Of a DNA stretch of 64,000 bases, positions 37,255 through 47,427 are shown piece by piece. The stretch spans positions 1 to 64,000 of the forward strand of contig JAJDEO010000069.1 in the NCBI GenBank assembly GCA_029259745.1. Reading direction: 5' to 3'. The notes below the pieces were generated by a model, which made no database searches, was not told the origin of the DNA, and was given only the letters and a program-made list of their open reading frames with translations. A program made the translations under genes and the position numbers. Numbering within the stretch: position 1 is the stretch's first letter; each line of letters starts with the position of its first letter. The stretch comes from Planctomycetota bacterium (GTDB lineage: Bacteria; Planctomycetota; B15-G4).

Positions 37255-40200
37255 GCACGTAGTCGACCGACGGGCGGAAACTGTCGAGCCCGAACGGGAA
37301 CTGCGGGTTGCTACCGAGGTCGAACGTCACGCGGAAGCGCACGAGCGGGAAGCCGCTCAGATCGCGCAGGTCGGAGACCCACTCGCTGCGCGTCGACGGA
37401 TCAGCGACGCTCGAGCCCACGCGCACACCGAAGGCGCCCTGGAACTCCAGGCTGACCGTGGCGTTGTTCGTGATGGCGTCCTTGATCGAAAGCTCAGGCG
37501 CGTTGACAGCGACGTCATTGAACTCGACACCCGCCGGCTGACCATCGACGAGGAGCCCCGGATCGAACGGGTTGCCGGGCGTGTTCTTCACGTAGCGCGC
37601 CGGCTTGCCGGGCACGTTCGAGACGGCGATGACGAAGCTCTCGTTGGCCGGGTCGAAGCCCGAGACGAGCGCATTGTACGTGCCGTTGACACCCGCGAAG
37701 AACGGCGGCGAGACGCCCTCACCGTCGCGATCGCGAAGCACCGCGCCGTTGAAGTCGAGCCACTTGGAAACACCGCGACTCGCCGCACCGAACGGTGCCG
37801 GCGCGAGCGCCGGGTTCACGACCGGCAGGCGATCGACGACCTGGAGCGGGTCGACGGCCATCTGACCGTTGATCTCCTTCATGATCGGCGTGCCATCCGG
37901 CTCGTTGAGCTTGATCGACAGCGGGATGATCGCACCCTGACCGTAACGCGTGCCGGGCTCACCGAAGGGACCGACATCGATCTCGACGAAGTCCTCCTCG
38001 GGCACGAACCCCGCGTAGGTCTGGAAGATGTAGTCCGGCTGCAGCTCCTGAACGACGTACTTCTGGAGCGGCTCGTAGAAGAACATCTTCGTGTCGAGCT
38101 GATGCGAGCGCAGCACACCGCCCTCGTCTTCCTCGATGATCGGCGGGAACGAGCCGTTCAGGAGGATGTAAGGCTCGGCCGACGGGACCGTGGCCGTTTC
38201 CTTGTTGTCGTACAGGAAACCGCGGTAGTGGAGCATGTCGATGTAGCGCAGCGCATCCGGCGGCTTGTTGTTGCCGGTGAAGTCCGGGTGGTCGCGCCGC
38301 GGGTCGACGGTGACCTGCCCCGGCGGTTCGGTGTAGTCCTCGATCCACGGACCGAGCTTGAGCCACGGACGCACACCGGCGAACAGGTACGCGCCCTGTT
38401 CGATCGTCGGTGTCCCGTCGGCCGAACCCTCCTGCAGCTGGATCAGACCGAAGCCGCCCTCACCACCGTCGCTGCGCGAGATCTCCTTCTGCAGCGGACG
38501 CTTCGAGAACGTCGTGTCGGTGGGCGTGCGTGCATCGAAGCCAGTCCCGCCCGAGACGACGATCGCTGCGCCGCGCGCACCGTCGGTGTCGTCCCAGTAC
38601 GGCGTGAGGTGATCGGACTCACCCTTGATGATGATCTCGCCGCCAGCCTGCAGGATCACGGCACCGCCGCTCCCGCCACCACCACCGGCTGCCAGTGTCG
38701 AGTTCTGCACGACCTCACCGCCGTTGCCTTCACCGCCCGAGGCATCGATGTGCCCCGTCTCCGTGAGAACGATGTCACCGAGTGAACGGATCAGGAGTCC
38801 ACCACCGCCGCCACCACCGCCGCCACCCTTGGCGTCGTAGAAGGTCGGCGCCTGGAAGACACCCGCGAAGAGCGCGGGGTAGAACGGCGGCACGCCGGGG
38901 CCCGGCGGGAGCGGCAGACCGCGGTGCGGCATCGTGGGATGGCTCGACCAGATGTTCATGGCCACGCTGTCGATACGACTGCCTCCGCCGCCACCACCCT
39001 GTCCGCCGATCAGGAACGGCAGCTCGCCGCCCTCACCGATGAAGTTGTTGCTCGGGTCGGAGTCGCCGAAGAGCACGTCACCGAACATGCCACCCGCCTT
39101 GAGCGGCGTGTAGGTGCGGTAGACACACTGAAGTGGAGTGTTGGGCGCGATGCCCTGGGCGAGGTTCTCGTCGTTGCCGTAGAGGACATCGTCGATGCCG
39201 TTGTCGGTCGGGCACAGCGAGAAGGGGAACCACGTGCTCGAACTCTGCACGAGGTAGTCGCCCGAGCCATTTGGCGCCTGAGTCCCGTGGAAGAAGAACG
39301 AACCGCCGCCGCCACCAGGTGGGCGATTGAACTCGTTGTTCTCGCCGTCGTTGAGCTTCGGGAACAAATGGTTGTCTTGTGTGGGATCCTCGGGGCTCTT
39401 CGGATCGTAGCCCGTCGACGAGCGTCCGCCGCGTCCACCGACACCAGGTTGGATCTTCACGTTGCCCAGGACGTCGATCACCGGACCGAAGCCGTGCTCA
39501 CCGGTTTCGGGCGTCACGTACTGGTTGAGGTTCGGCTGGCCGGGCGTGACCGACGCGGGGTTGAAGAGCGTCGGGTGACCGTTGCCACCGCGACCTGCTC
39601 CGGGGCCACCGGCACCGCCGGGGACCGGGACGAAGCCCGTGTTGAACGTGTCGTCACCCAGCCCGTCGACACCGGAGACATCGAGGATGCCTGCGATCTC
39701 GACGCGACCGGTGGCCGTGATCTTCAGCGGATTCGAGCCCGACACGCGCACCCACACCCCCTCGGGGATGATGAAGTCGCGGAAGCTGAACTCGCCGCCT
39801 TGGACGGTCGTCGGCGTGGTGACACCAGGCGTGGCGCCACTGGGGAGCGGGAAGTTCTGGAAGTCGGTGTCGAGGAAGATGAAGCGGAAGTTCGCGGCGA
39901 GCTGCTGCGTCGCGCTCGAGAACGCGTCCGTCGGGTCGTACGTCGCGTCAGCGAGCGGAAGGAAGTCACCGAGTGCGGCGTCGTCCGACTCCACGCCGAT
40001 CGATGCGCGCAGGACACCACTCGATGTTCCGTCGAACGACGGCGCGGCCCAGATCGCCTTCGGCGTGAGTGCATCACCGCCGACGCTCTCGTTCTCATCT
40101 GTCGTGAAGGGCTCGAGGAACACATCGTGCACGTTCGCGACCACCGGCGCGGCCGTCCGGACGGTCACGAGTTCGATGGCACCGAGCGGCAGCAGCTGCG

Positions 40201-42124
40201 TTTCCGCCGAGTTCGCGAGACTGACACCTACGAGGGTCTGCAGTGAGGTGCGCTGCATGAGCGTCACCTCGCGGTCGATCGGAAGCACCCCGACCGGAAC
40301 AGCCTGGACGAGCGCCACGGGCGTTGCGTTCGAGAGCAGCGTGACGTCGACGTCGTGATCGGAGAATCCAACCGCCATCGTCGTGGCCGGGCTGAGCCCG
40401 TCTTCCTGGCTCGCGAGCGACGTGCCATAGGCCGCCACGTCGCTGACGACCGTGGTCGTCGCGCCCGACGCGAGTTCGATCTCGTCGATCGAGTCGAACG
40501 AGCGGTTCAGCGCCCAGACGACGCCATTGCGTGCAAACTCGATCGCGGCGTACTGGTCGTTGAGCGGAAGGACGATGTCGCCGATCTCGTCGAGGAAGAC
40601 GCCGTCGTCCTCGCCGAAGATCCCGTCGAGGTTTGCATCGATCTGCGCCAAGCGCACGATCGACGGAGCCGGGTCGGACGGCGTGACCTTCGCGAGCGCG
40701 TAGAAGTCACCGTTCGGTGCCTCGGCCAGGTCGAGGACTTCGAAGCCTGACGGCATCGGCTCGCTGCGGAACAGGTCGCTGTTGCCTTCGATGTCGGAGC
40801 GGATCGCGACCGACGTCAACGTCGGGGTGCCCGACGGGAGGTCGCGCGTGAACTCGGGCTCGAACTCGAAGAGGCGACGCGAGGTCTTCTCGAAACCGAC
40901 GAGACGCCCGTTGAGGAGCTCGGTGAGCGCAGTGAACTCGCCGGTGAACGGGAAGACCGTGCCGCTTTCGAGCACCTCGACGAGCGGGATCGTGACGGTC
41001 GTCGAGATCTTCGCACCCGACGGGTCACCGACGACGTGGTCGATCATCCCGAAGAGTCCGCCTTCATAGAGGGCGAAGGCACTGTGCTGGCTCGGGCCCA
41101 TCGTGAGCGCGAGGGGACGACTTGCGAGGTCGCTGGCCGGGTTCGGCAGCGTGTCACCGTTCTGGAGCACGATATCCGCGCCATCGGTGGACACGAACTG
41201 ACCGGGATCGATGCCGGAGATCGCGTCGAACTCATCGCCGTTGCCGATCGTCGACCCCGCCGGAATGCGGCTACCGACGAGCAGCTTCGTCGCGCGCGAG
41301 CGCAGGAAGAAGGTCGGGTCGATGAAGCCGTCGTCATCGATGTCGCTTCCGTCGATGTTGTCAGCCGTGGGCGAGAGGACCGAGCCGTAGCTGACCGTGA
41401 AGATCTCGGCGCCTGCCGGGAACGTCGGTGTGCTGGCGTTGTAGGGAACCTTGTCGAACGGGTTCGGCGAGAAGCCTTGAGCCCCGGCCGTCGGCGTCGT
41501 CGCCGTGACGGCGGGCGGGTCGAAGTCGCTACTGCCTGCCGGGAAGTATGCTGCCGGGTTCGACGTGGTGCCGAACTGCACCGAGCCGCCGTTCCCCACG
41601 AGGTTGCCGAGACTCTCGCCCGGAGTCGTCGAGACCGACGCCGTGTAGACCGAGTCGGGCAGCAAACCGGGCACGGCCGCCGGGGCAGCCGAGAGCTTGA
41701 TCTGCAGCGGCGCCGTCGGGATGAACGGCGTGAACTCGACCGTGTCGCCGACCTTCGCGTAGGTGCCCTTGGCAAGCACCGTCGAACCTGGAACAGCACC
41801 AGCAACCGGCGTGATGTCGGCGGCGTTGGCACGCACCGGCAGAGTCACGGAGTTGAAGGGCCCATCGGGCTCACCGTCGAACTTGAAGACGATGACCGTG
41901 TTCAGCGGCGCACCCACCGACGGCGGCGTCGACTGCAGGTTCTCGATCGGCGGGTTCGTCGTCTCGACGCCTGCCACGATGAACGAGAAACCGAGGAACG
42001 AAACCGTCTCTTCGCCGGGATTGCCGGGACCTCCTCCGCCACCGCCACACGACGCGAGCAAGAGAGATCCGAGCAAGACTGCGGCGAAGCTAGGACGCAT
42101 CAAGGGAGAGGATGCAGTCGTCAT
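37235..42124 (-). CDS. Giant glycine-rich surface lipoprotein
   Basis: 1629 aa, function unknown. Lipobox LLASC (Cys26) is followed by GGGGGGPGNPG, the same linker style as the protein at 29763-34055. It then has an Ig-like region, a propeller-like region and the motif FLEPFTTDENE, which echoes the PFTNDANEDE of that protein. The beta-helix-like part includes GRVEIAGILDVSG, GGAGGPGAGRGGNGHP, GGGGGGGGGGLLIRSLGDIVL and GGGGGSGGAVILQAGGEIIIKG. The start is the ATG in TGATG, where the upstream lipoprotein gene stops. The glycine-run and short-strand pattern resembles large myxobacterial motility-associated proteins, a weak analogy only. Confidence 0.85.
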   Translation of the reverse strand: MTTASSPLMRPSFAAVLLGSLLLASCGGGGGGPGNPGEETVSFLGFSFIVAGVETTNPPIENLQSTPPSVGAPLNTVIVFKFDGEPDGPFNSVTLPVRANAADITPVAGAVPGSTVLAKGTYAKVGDTVEFTPFIPTAPLQIKLSAAPAAVPGLLPDSVYTASVSTTPGESLGNLVGNGGSVQFGTTSNPAAYFPAGSSDFDPPAVTATTPTAGAQGFSPNPFDKVPYNASTPTFPAGAEIFTVSYGSVLSPTADNIDGSDIDDDGFIDPTFFLRSRATKLLVGSRIPAGSTIGNGDEFDAISGIDPGQFVSTDGADIVLQNGDTLPNPASDLASRPLALTMGPSQHSAFALYEGGLFGMIDHVVGDPSGAKISTTVTIPLVEVLESGTVFPFTGEFTALTELLNGRLVGFEKTSRRLFEFEPEFTRDLPSGTPTLTSVAIRSDIEGNSDLFRSEPMPSGFEVLDLAEAPNGDFYALAKVTPSDPAPSIVRLAQIDANLDGIFGEDDGVFLDEIGDIVLPLNDQYAAIEFARNGVVWALNRSFDSIDEIELASGATTTVVSDVAAYGTSLASQEDGLSPATTMAVGFSDHDVDVTLLSNATPVALVQAVPVGVLPIDREVTLMQRTSLQTLVGVSLANSAETQLLPLGAIELVTVRTAAPVVANVHDVFLEPFTTDENESVGGDALTPKAIWAAPSFDGTSSGVLRASIGVESDDAALGDFLPLADATYDPTDAFSSATQQLAANFRFIFLDTDFQNFPLPSGATPGVTTPTTVQGGEFSFRDFIIPEGVWVRVSGSNPLKITATGRVEIAGILDVSGVDGLGDDTFNTGFVPVPGGAGGPGAGRGGNGHPTLFNPASVTPGQPNLNQYVTPETGEHGFGPVIDVLGNVKIQPGVGGRGGRSSTGYDPKSPEDPTQDNHLFPKLNDGENNEFNRPPGGGGGSFFFHGTQAPNGSGDYLVQSSSTWFPFSLCPTDNGIDDVLYGNDENLAQGIAPNTPLQCVYRTYTPLKAGGMFGDVLFGDSDPSNNFIGEGGELPFLIGGQGGGGGGSRIDSVAMNIWSSHPTMPHRGLPLPPGPGVPPFYPALFAGVFQAPTFYDAKGGGGGGGGGGLLIRSLGDIVLTETGHIDASGGEGNGGEVVQNSTLAAGGGGGSGGAVILQAGGEIIIKGESDHLTPYWDDTDGARGAAIVVSGGTGFDARTPTDTTFSKRPLQKEISRSDGGEGGFGLIQLQEGSADGTPTIEQGAYLFAGVRPWLKLGPWIEDYTEPPGQVTVDPRRDHPDFTGNNKPPDALRYIDMLHYRGFLYDNKETATVPSAEPYILLNGSFPPIIEEDEGGVLRSHQLDTKMFFYEPLQKYVVQELQPDYIFQTYAGFVPEEDFVEIDVGPFGEPGTRYGQGAIIPLSIKLNEPDGTPIMKEINGQMAVDPLQVVDRLPVVNPALAPAPFGAASRGVSKWLDFNGAVLRDRDGEGVSPPFFAGVNGTYNALVSGFDPANESFVIAVSNVPGKPARYVKNTPGNPFDPGLLVDGQPAGVEFNDVAVNAPELSIKDAITNNATVSLEFQGAFGVRVGSSVADPSTRSEWVSDLRDLSGFPLVRFRVTFDLGSNPQFPFGLDSFRPSVDYVRVRAEY

Positions 42125-45100
42125 CAATCGACCTTCTCGTAAGGGATCACCACCAAGTCGAGCGTGGGGCCCTGTGTCTGACCCGGCGCGATGCCGAGCG
42201 AGGCGCGGAACTTGACGTACACGTTATCCTGACCGAAGCCTGACAGCGTCGTCGACAAGTCAGGGTCGGTCGACGGGACGTAACCCGAGTCGAGCGACGC
42301 GATCGAGAAGTCGAGCAGTGTGCCGGCGAGGAACTCGACACTGATCCCAGCCGCCGGATCAACCTCTGCGATCGGCGGTTGGATGATCGGCTGCAAGTAC
42401 TTCAGCTTCGAGCCTTCGGGGAACACCTGCCACGTCGGCGACTCGATCACCGACACGCGCTTGTTGTATTGCCACATCATGTAGTAGCGCTGGTTGTCGC
42501 CGAACTCGTTCGGCTTGATCTGGTAGCGCGGGTAGTACAGCGCGGTGCACGGCTGGGGGACCGTGCCGACCGGGATGCCACCGTAGCCGTACAGCGACGT
42601 CGGCGGCTGCCCGGGCGGACCCGGGTAGCACGCGATGTTCGGCAGCGGACGGTCGAACATCCCGTTCGCAAAGTAGAAGTTCATGTCCGGGTTCGTGTTC
42701 GGCTTGGGCAAGGTACCGTTGCCGAAGTTGCCGTTCGTGAAGTCGTCTGGCGGCTGGTTCGAACCGAACGGAACACAGCTGAAGACCGGCGGCACGATGT
42801 ACTCCCACTCGGACACCGGAAGCGGCTGGTACGGGTTGTCCGGATCCGACGGGATCGGCGGCTGGCCGTTGCCCCAGATACCGTTCGGAGCGGTCGGGAA
42901 CGGGCCGCTGAGGAACGGCGGGAACGGGCCGTTGGGGATGAACGGGAGACCACCCTCGGGGTTCGTCGGGTGCGGCTTGCCGGGGATGCCCCCAGGCGGC
43001 ACGAACGAACCCGGCTCGATGAGCGGGCCACCTTCACCGGCGCGCCACGAGTTCTCCTGCTGGGCGCCGAGAGTCCAGTTCGCCACGCCGTGCGCGAGCG
43101 GGTCCTGCCCGAGGCTCCAGACGCGGAAGCGCGGGAGAGCCGACGACAGGATGCCCGGCGAGAAGCGGTAGACGTTGATGCCCGGCGGGATCTCGTTCTG
43201 GCGGATCCGGTACTCGAGCAACATCGGGAACTCGCTGTCGTACGGGAACGAGAACACGTTCGACTTACCGAAGAACGGATCGAGTCCCGTGTTGAACGTC
43301 GGGTACGGCAGATAGTTGTTGAACGTCCCGCTGCTGACGGCATTGGCGGGCGAGAACAGCGACGTCGTGTTCATGACGTACTGCGTGCCCGTCTTGACCA
43401 CCGGTGTCAGCGGCGGCTGGTCGTCGAAGACATCCTTCAGGTTCAGCGAGAACGAGTCGATCTCGCACGTGTTCTCGGCGTACTCGAGCAGGTTGCTGTC
43501 GAACTGACGCCCGAGACCCGAGTTCTTGGCCGCCGGAATCCCTGCGCTCTGGTTCGTGTTCGGGCCGCGCCCCCCGTTGACCTGGCTGAGGCCGACGAGC
43601 AGCTCGAAGTCGTCGAGCGTGCTCGACGCGAGACCGAGCGGCGACCACGCGAGCCCGACGAGGTCGAGCACGACACCCTTGAAGTCGAAGTACGACGGCG
43701 AGGCGTCACCTGCGCGGTAGATGTGCTGGAAGCGCGCGCCGTGGGCGGCGCCGATCGGCGTCGTCGAACCGAAACCGAGCTGGATCAGGAAGTCTTCGCC
43801 GTTGGGGCCGGCGAAGGCCGACGGCGCCGGCTTGTTGAAGTCGTCGATGAGATGTTCGATCGCGACGCCCGGCGCACCCACGAGTTGCCCCGGGATGTTC
43901 AAGCCGATGTCGAAGACGTTCGGGCCGTAGATGTAGCGACGCGTGACGGTGCCCTGTGCGTTCGTCTCCGGCGGGAAGTCGAAGTACTCGACGCCCTGCT
44001 GGACAGAGTCGGCGGGACCCGGCGGCGGCGCGAACGACGACGACTTGGGCTGGCCCATGAAGCGGTGCACGACAGCGCCGTAAGCGGGGTCACCCGACGA
44101 CGACGTCTGGAAGACGACCTCGAAGTCGACGGCCGAACCGAAGGCGCTCCGGCCGACGCTGTTGTTGTTGAGCAGGAAGTTCGTCGCGTCGCTCTGGTTG
44201 AGCAGAGCCGACGGCAGGCCGAGCCCACGACCGCCGAGGTCGCTGATCCCCACCACGCCCGCAACGTCGAGGTCGACGATCTTCGCGAGGTTGTCGGGCG
44301 TTGCGTTCTCGGTGATGGCTTCGATGTCGGAGGCCTCGGGCTTCGAGCGCACCACGAGCTTCAGGTTCGATGCCGTGCCGCCGAAGCCGATGAAGCTCGA
44401 CGCCTCGGGGTCGAGCTGATTCTCGAGGAACGGTTCGAAGATGATCTGCGTGTCGTTGAGCTCCGAACGCGTGATGCCGATGCGCATGTCCTGGAAGGAC
44501 GGGTCGGTCTTCGCGTTGGCGGCCGACGTGATGTAGAACGACTCGTAAGCCTTGAAGGTGCTGACGTCCATGGCCTCGCTGAAGCGCAGGCCGATCGACG
44601 ACTTGGGCGGGATCGGCGCAAAGAGATCTTCGAGCGGGTTCCAGACGTCCGTGCGCGGGTTGCCCTCTTCGTCGAAGACGTTCAGGAAGTAGCGCAGGTC
44701 GTGGTTGACCGCGTCGGCCGGGTCATTCGGATCGCGCGGGCGCGACTCGGGGTCGACCGTCACCTGCGCCAGCGCGAACGGGTTGGTCGGCAGCGGCGGC
44801 GGGATCGGCTCGAAGAACTCCGAGCGGCGCACGGTGTACGTGTCACCGACCGCCACGATCGGGGCGAGCGTGACGCCCGGCGCGAGTTGGAAGATCGGTT
44901 CGAACGGCGCGACGGCCGCGTTGAAGTTGGTCTCGACGACATACACCGTGTCCACGCCACCCGCCGACGTGATGGTGAGCAGACCGTTGGCCCACTCGCC
45001 CGCTCCGTCGTTGGCCGTCGTGTTGGGCACGTCGGTCAGCGTTTCGTCGTGAATCTCCACGACGGTCTCGCTCCCGACCAACCCAGACGTGATCGACGTG

Positions 45101-45960
45101 ATCTCGCCGGCGACCTCGAGCCCGCGAATGATGCGCGGCGCGGAGAGGTCGGGAAGGAAACCGTTGAAGCCGATCAGGCTGTTGTCCGTCTGAAGTTTGA
45201 TCGCGTCGAGCTGGCTGTTGCCCGGGTTGAACGGCAGCGGCTTCTGGATCGTGCCGAGCTTGTCTGCACGCGGCTCGAGCACCAGGTTGCTCTTCGACTG
45301 AAGCGGGAAGATGGCGTCGTTCGTGACGATCCGCACCGAGCCGGTGGGATCTTCGACGAGCTCACCCTGCGCGTCGAAGACGAGCGGTGAAGCAGGCCAA
45401 CCCGCCGTGCCCGACGTGATCGGAGAGAGGATGAGATTCTTGCCGTCGACGAGTGCGATGGTCGGCACCATCGAACCGTTCTTCCGCAGCACCTTCACGG
45501 GGCTGGCGGCTGTGAGCAGACCGGGGTTGTCCGGATCGGCGTTGCTCGTCTTGAGGGTGGACGCGTTGATCGACTGCGAGAACCCGAGCACGATCACCGC
45601 GTTGCGCGGCACGACCGGCACCTGCGGCGTGAGCGGGTCGAGGATCTGTTCGAAGTTGAACGCGACGAGCTGCGCAAGATTGACGTTCGGCGTGAGCGGC
45701 TTGGGGAAGCCTTCGACGGGCACGTTCGTCAGAGGGTCGACCTCGAACAGCGACGCCGGATTGATGACGTCGACGAGTTCGCCGGTCACGTCAAAGATCG
45801 GTCGCCCGAACTCACTCGTCTTCAGGAAGAACCCGCCGTTGGGGCCACCTCCACCGGGCCCGCCTCCACCCGACGATCCCGAGCCACAGGCGCCGAGCAC
45901 CAGGGCGGCCATCGTCGAGACGACGAGCAGTGCGACAGAAGACACGTTGCGACCACGCAT
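42124..45960 (-). CDS. Giant lipoprotein with Big_5-like repeats
   Basis: 1278 aa, function unknown. Lipobox VLGAC (Cys25) is followed by GSGSSGGGGPGGGGPNGG. At least two SbsA/Big_5-like units are visible: VIVLGFSQSINASTLKT and IGLRFSEAMDVSTFKAYE, each with an N(D/G)-rich loop after it. A C-terminal third is proline and asparagine rich (PFPPFLSGPFPTAPNGIWGN). It lacks the long glycine runs of its two relatives. It is the first gene of the operon; its stop overlaps the start of the next lipoprotein gene. I chose the ATG at 45960 directly before the signal peptide. Confidence 0.85.
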   Translation of the reverse strand: MRGRNVSSVALLVVSTMAALVLGACGSGSSGGGGPGGGGPNGGFFLKTSEFGRPIFDVTGELVDVINPASLFEVDPLTNVPVEGFPKPLTPNVNLAQLVAFNFEQILDPLTPQVPVVPRNAVIVLGFSQSINASTLKTSNADPDNPGLLTAASPVKVLRKNGSMVPTIALVDGKNLILSPITSGTAGWPASPLVFDAQGELVEDPTGSVRIVTNDAIFPLQSKSNLVLEPRADKLGTIQKPLPFNPGNSQLDAIKLQTDNSLIGFNGFLPDLSAPRIIRGLEVAGEITSITSGLVGSETVVEIHDETLTDVPNTTANDGAGEWANGLLTITSAGGVDTVYVVETNFNAAVAPFEPIFQLAPGVTLAPIVAVGDTYTVRRSEFFEPIPPPLPTNPFALAQVTVDPESRPRDPNDPADAVNHDLRYFLNVFDEEGNPRTDVWNPLEDLFAPIPPKSSIGLRFSEAMDVSTFKAYESFYITSAANAKTDPSFQDMRIGITRSELNDTQIIFEPFLENQLDPEASSFIGFGGTASNLKLVVRSKPEASDIEAITENATPDNLAKIVDLDVAGVVGISDLGGRGLGLPSALLNQSDATNFLLNNNSVGRSAFGSAVDFEVVFQTSSSGDPAYGAVVHRFMGQPKSSSFAPPPGPADSVQQGVEYFDFPPETNAQGTVTRRYIYGPNVFDIGLNIPGQLVGAPGVAIEHLIDDFNKPAPSAFAGPNGEDFLIQLGFGSTTPIGAAHGARFQHIYRAGDASPSYFDFKGVVLDLVGLAWSPLGLASSTLDDFELLVGLSQVNGGRGPNTNQSAGIPAAKNSGLGRQFDSNLLEYAENTCEIDSFSLNLKDVFDDQPPLTPVVKTGTQYVMNTTSLFSPANAVSSGTFNNYLPYPTFNTGLDPFFGKSNVFSFPYDSEFPMLLEYRIRQNEIPPGINVYRFSPGILSSALPRFRVWSLGQDPLAHGVANWTLGAQQENSWRAGEGGPLIEPGSFVPPGGIPGKPHPTNPEGGLPFIPNGPFPPFLSGPFPTAPNGIWGNGQPPIPSDPDNPYQPLPVSEWEYIVPPVFSCVPFGSNQPPDDFTNGNFGNGTLPKPNTNPDMNFYFANGMFDRPLPNIACYPGPPGQPPTSLYGYGGIPVGTVPQPCTALYYPRYQIKPNEFGDNQRYYMMWQYNKRVSVIESPTWQVFPEGSKLKYLQPIIQPPIAEVDPAAGISVEFLAGTLLDFSIASLDSGYVPSTDPDLSTTLSGFGQDNVYVKFRASLGIAPGQTQGPTLDLVVIPYEKVD

Positions 45961-46467
45961 ACCGAGGATCCGAACGTCTGAGGGAGAACTGACCGTCACG
46001 CGGGGAGACTTCGGGACCCCCCAGCCGAGGCGATGCGATTCGCTTGATACTACCCGATTCGCCATCTGAATCCCTTTGCTTGCGATGCCCGTGACGATCG
46101 TCCGTGACGGCCCACGGGTGAGGCCGATGCTGCATGGACGCGTGAAAACGCGGGCCCCTGACGAGCCGAATCATGAATCTGAACGACGCATGGAGACCGT
46201 CCGAGGGCATCAGGGCCGCGGACCATTCGCAACAAGAGACGTGTCCCGGCCCGATTCTCTGGCGGTGAGCTACCCAACAGCCTCGAGAGTGAGCGTCCTT
46301 GTCTCGGATCAGAACGCCCCACAGTGCGTTCGACCCACAGCATCGTCAGCCCTCGGCGACGTTGCTCGACGCCGAACACAGGGCGACCGAACCACCCGTC
46401 AGGGCTCGAAACCGGGCGCGTAGCCGTGAATCCGACAGGACGGGAACGTCGGCCTGGATGTGGCCCG
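45961..46467. other. Non-coding region upstream of the giant lipoprotein operon
   Basis: 507 nt with no supported gene. On the minus strand a TAGTAT (46052-46047), a possible -10, is flanked by two direct copies of GCGAATCG (46043-46036 and 46062-46055). No -35 of usual form is visible. An upstream in-frame extension of the lipoprotein reading frame to 46065 has no signal peptide and is not counted. Confidence 0.45.
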
Positions 46468-47427
46468 TCAGGCCTCGGCGGCGGCCCACGTCACGAGCTG
46501 CGCGCGGTGCTCGGCCCACACGGGCGCCCAGCAGTCGTCGGCGGTCGACGCCGGAATGGCGAGGCGATCCGCCACCGCGGCCTCCAAGGCCGCGACGCCG
46601 GCACCAGTCAGTCCGGACACATCCAGGGCACCATAAGTGGCGGCCCGGCGCTGATCGGCATGGCTGCGGACGACGAGCGCGCCCGGCGCGGCCTCCACCG
46701 ACGGCGGCGATGCCGTCGTGACGAGGAGCACCAGCGCTGCCGCCCCGACAGCATCGACGTCGCCGAGAGCCTCCACCCCGGCCGTGTCCTCGAGCTGCAC
46801 GGGAACTCCGCGCACCAACCACGGCGCGCGCACGGCGTCGCGGGTCGTTCCGGCCACGGGCGAGACGAGTGCTCGCCGGCGCCCGAGGAGCGCGTTGAAG
46901 AGCGTGCTCTTGCCCGCGTTGGGACGACCGACAAGGCGCACGACGGGCGGCTCGTCGAGGCATGCGCCGAAGGGCAGCAGCGCACAGGCACGGCGCGCGT
47001 CGGCCTGCGTCGACGGCGTGCCTGCTGCCGCGCCGTCGAGACGCTCCATGAGCTGTGCCAACGCACCGCTGCGGGCCGACGCCCAGGCCACGGCCGCACG
47101 CCAACAGCGCGGTCCGCTCGCCGGCGAGGTGTCGAGCGCCATCACGCCGCGCCGTGCGAGCGCCGCGCCGAGTGCGCGCGCGACGCCGTCACCGCCGTGC
47201 AGGAAGACGTCCGCCGCACCGTCGGCACGTCCCACGACGACACCCTCGTCGAGACACTCGTCCCCGTCGAAGAGCCGCGCGACGATGACGTCGTCGCATG
47301 CCGGCCAAGCGAGCCGCCGTCCGTTGCGCGCCTGCAACGTCAAGCCGCACGTCGTCGGGAGACACCACGCGCTCAACGCCGAGGCACCGCGGGGACTCGT
47401 GCGCCGCGCTGTCGGCGGCTCAGCCAC
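46468..47427 (-). CDS. Degenerate MnmE/TrmE-like GTPase
   Basis: 319 aa. The G domain has P-loop GRPNAGKSTLFNALLG, the switch TTRDAV and DTAGVE. The N-terminal half (SPRGASALS..., later FLHGGDGVARAL) looks like a reduced TrmE N-domain (folate-binding in MnmE). The protein is far shorter than MnmE (about 450 aa). It lacks the terminal C-x-G-K, and its G4 motif reads RSHAD instead of NKxD. It may be a diverged paralogue with another RNA role or a decaying mnmE. GTG start at 47427 overlaps coaX by 8 nt; the frame continues upstream but within coaX. Confidence 0.7.
   Translation of the reverse strand: MAEPPTARRTSPRGASALSAWCLPTTCGLTLQARNGRRLAWPACDDVIVARLFDGDECLDEGVVVGRADGAADVFLHGGDGVARALGAALARRGVMALDTSPASGPRCWRAAVAWASARSGALAQLMERLDGAAAGTPSTQADARRACALLPFGACLDEPPVVRLVGRPNAGKSTLFNALLGRRRALVSPVAGTTRDAVRAPWLVRGVPVQLEDTAGVEALGDVDAVGAAALVLLVTTASPPSVEAAPGALVVRSHADQRRAATYGALDVSGLTGAGVAALEAAVADRLAIPASTADDCWAPVWAEHRAQLVTWAAAEA

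Noticed and set aside
42379..45390. A plus-strand open frame of about 1000 codons opposite the giant lipoprotein
   Set aside because: It is a mirror of the GC-rich lipoprotein codons, full of arginine, valine and acidic residues, and has no signal, motif or ribosome site.
46065..46210. Longer start for the 1278-aa lipoprotein
   Set aside because: The extra residues would hide the lipoprotein signal peptide from the N-terminus.
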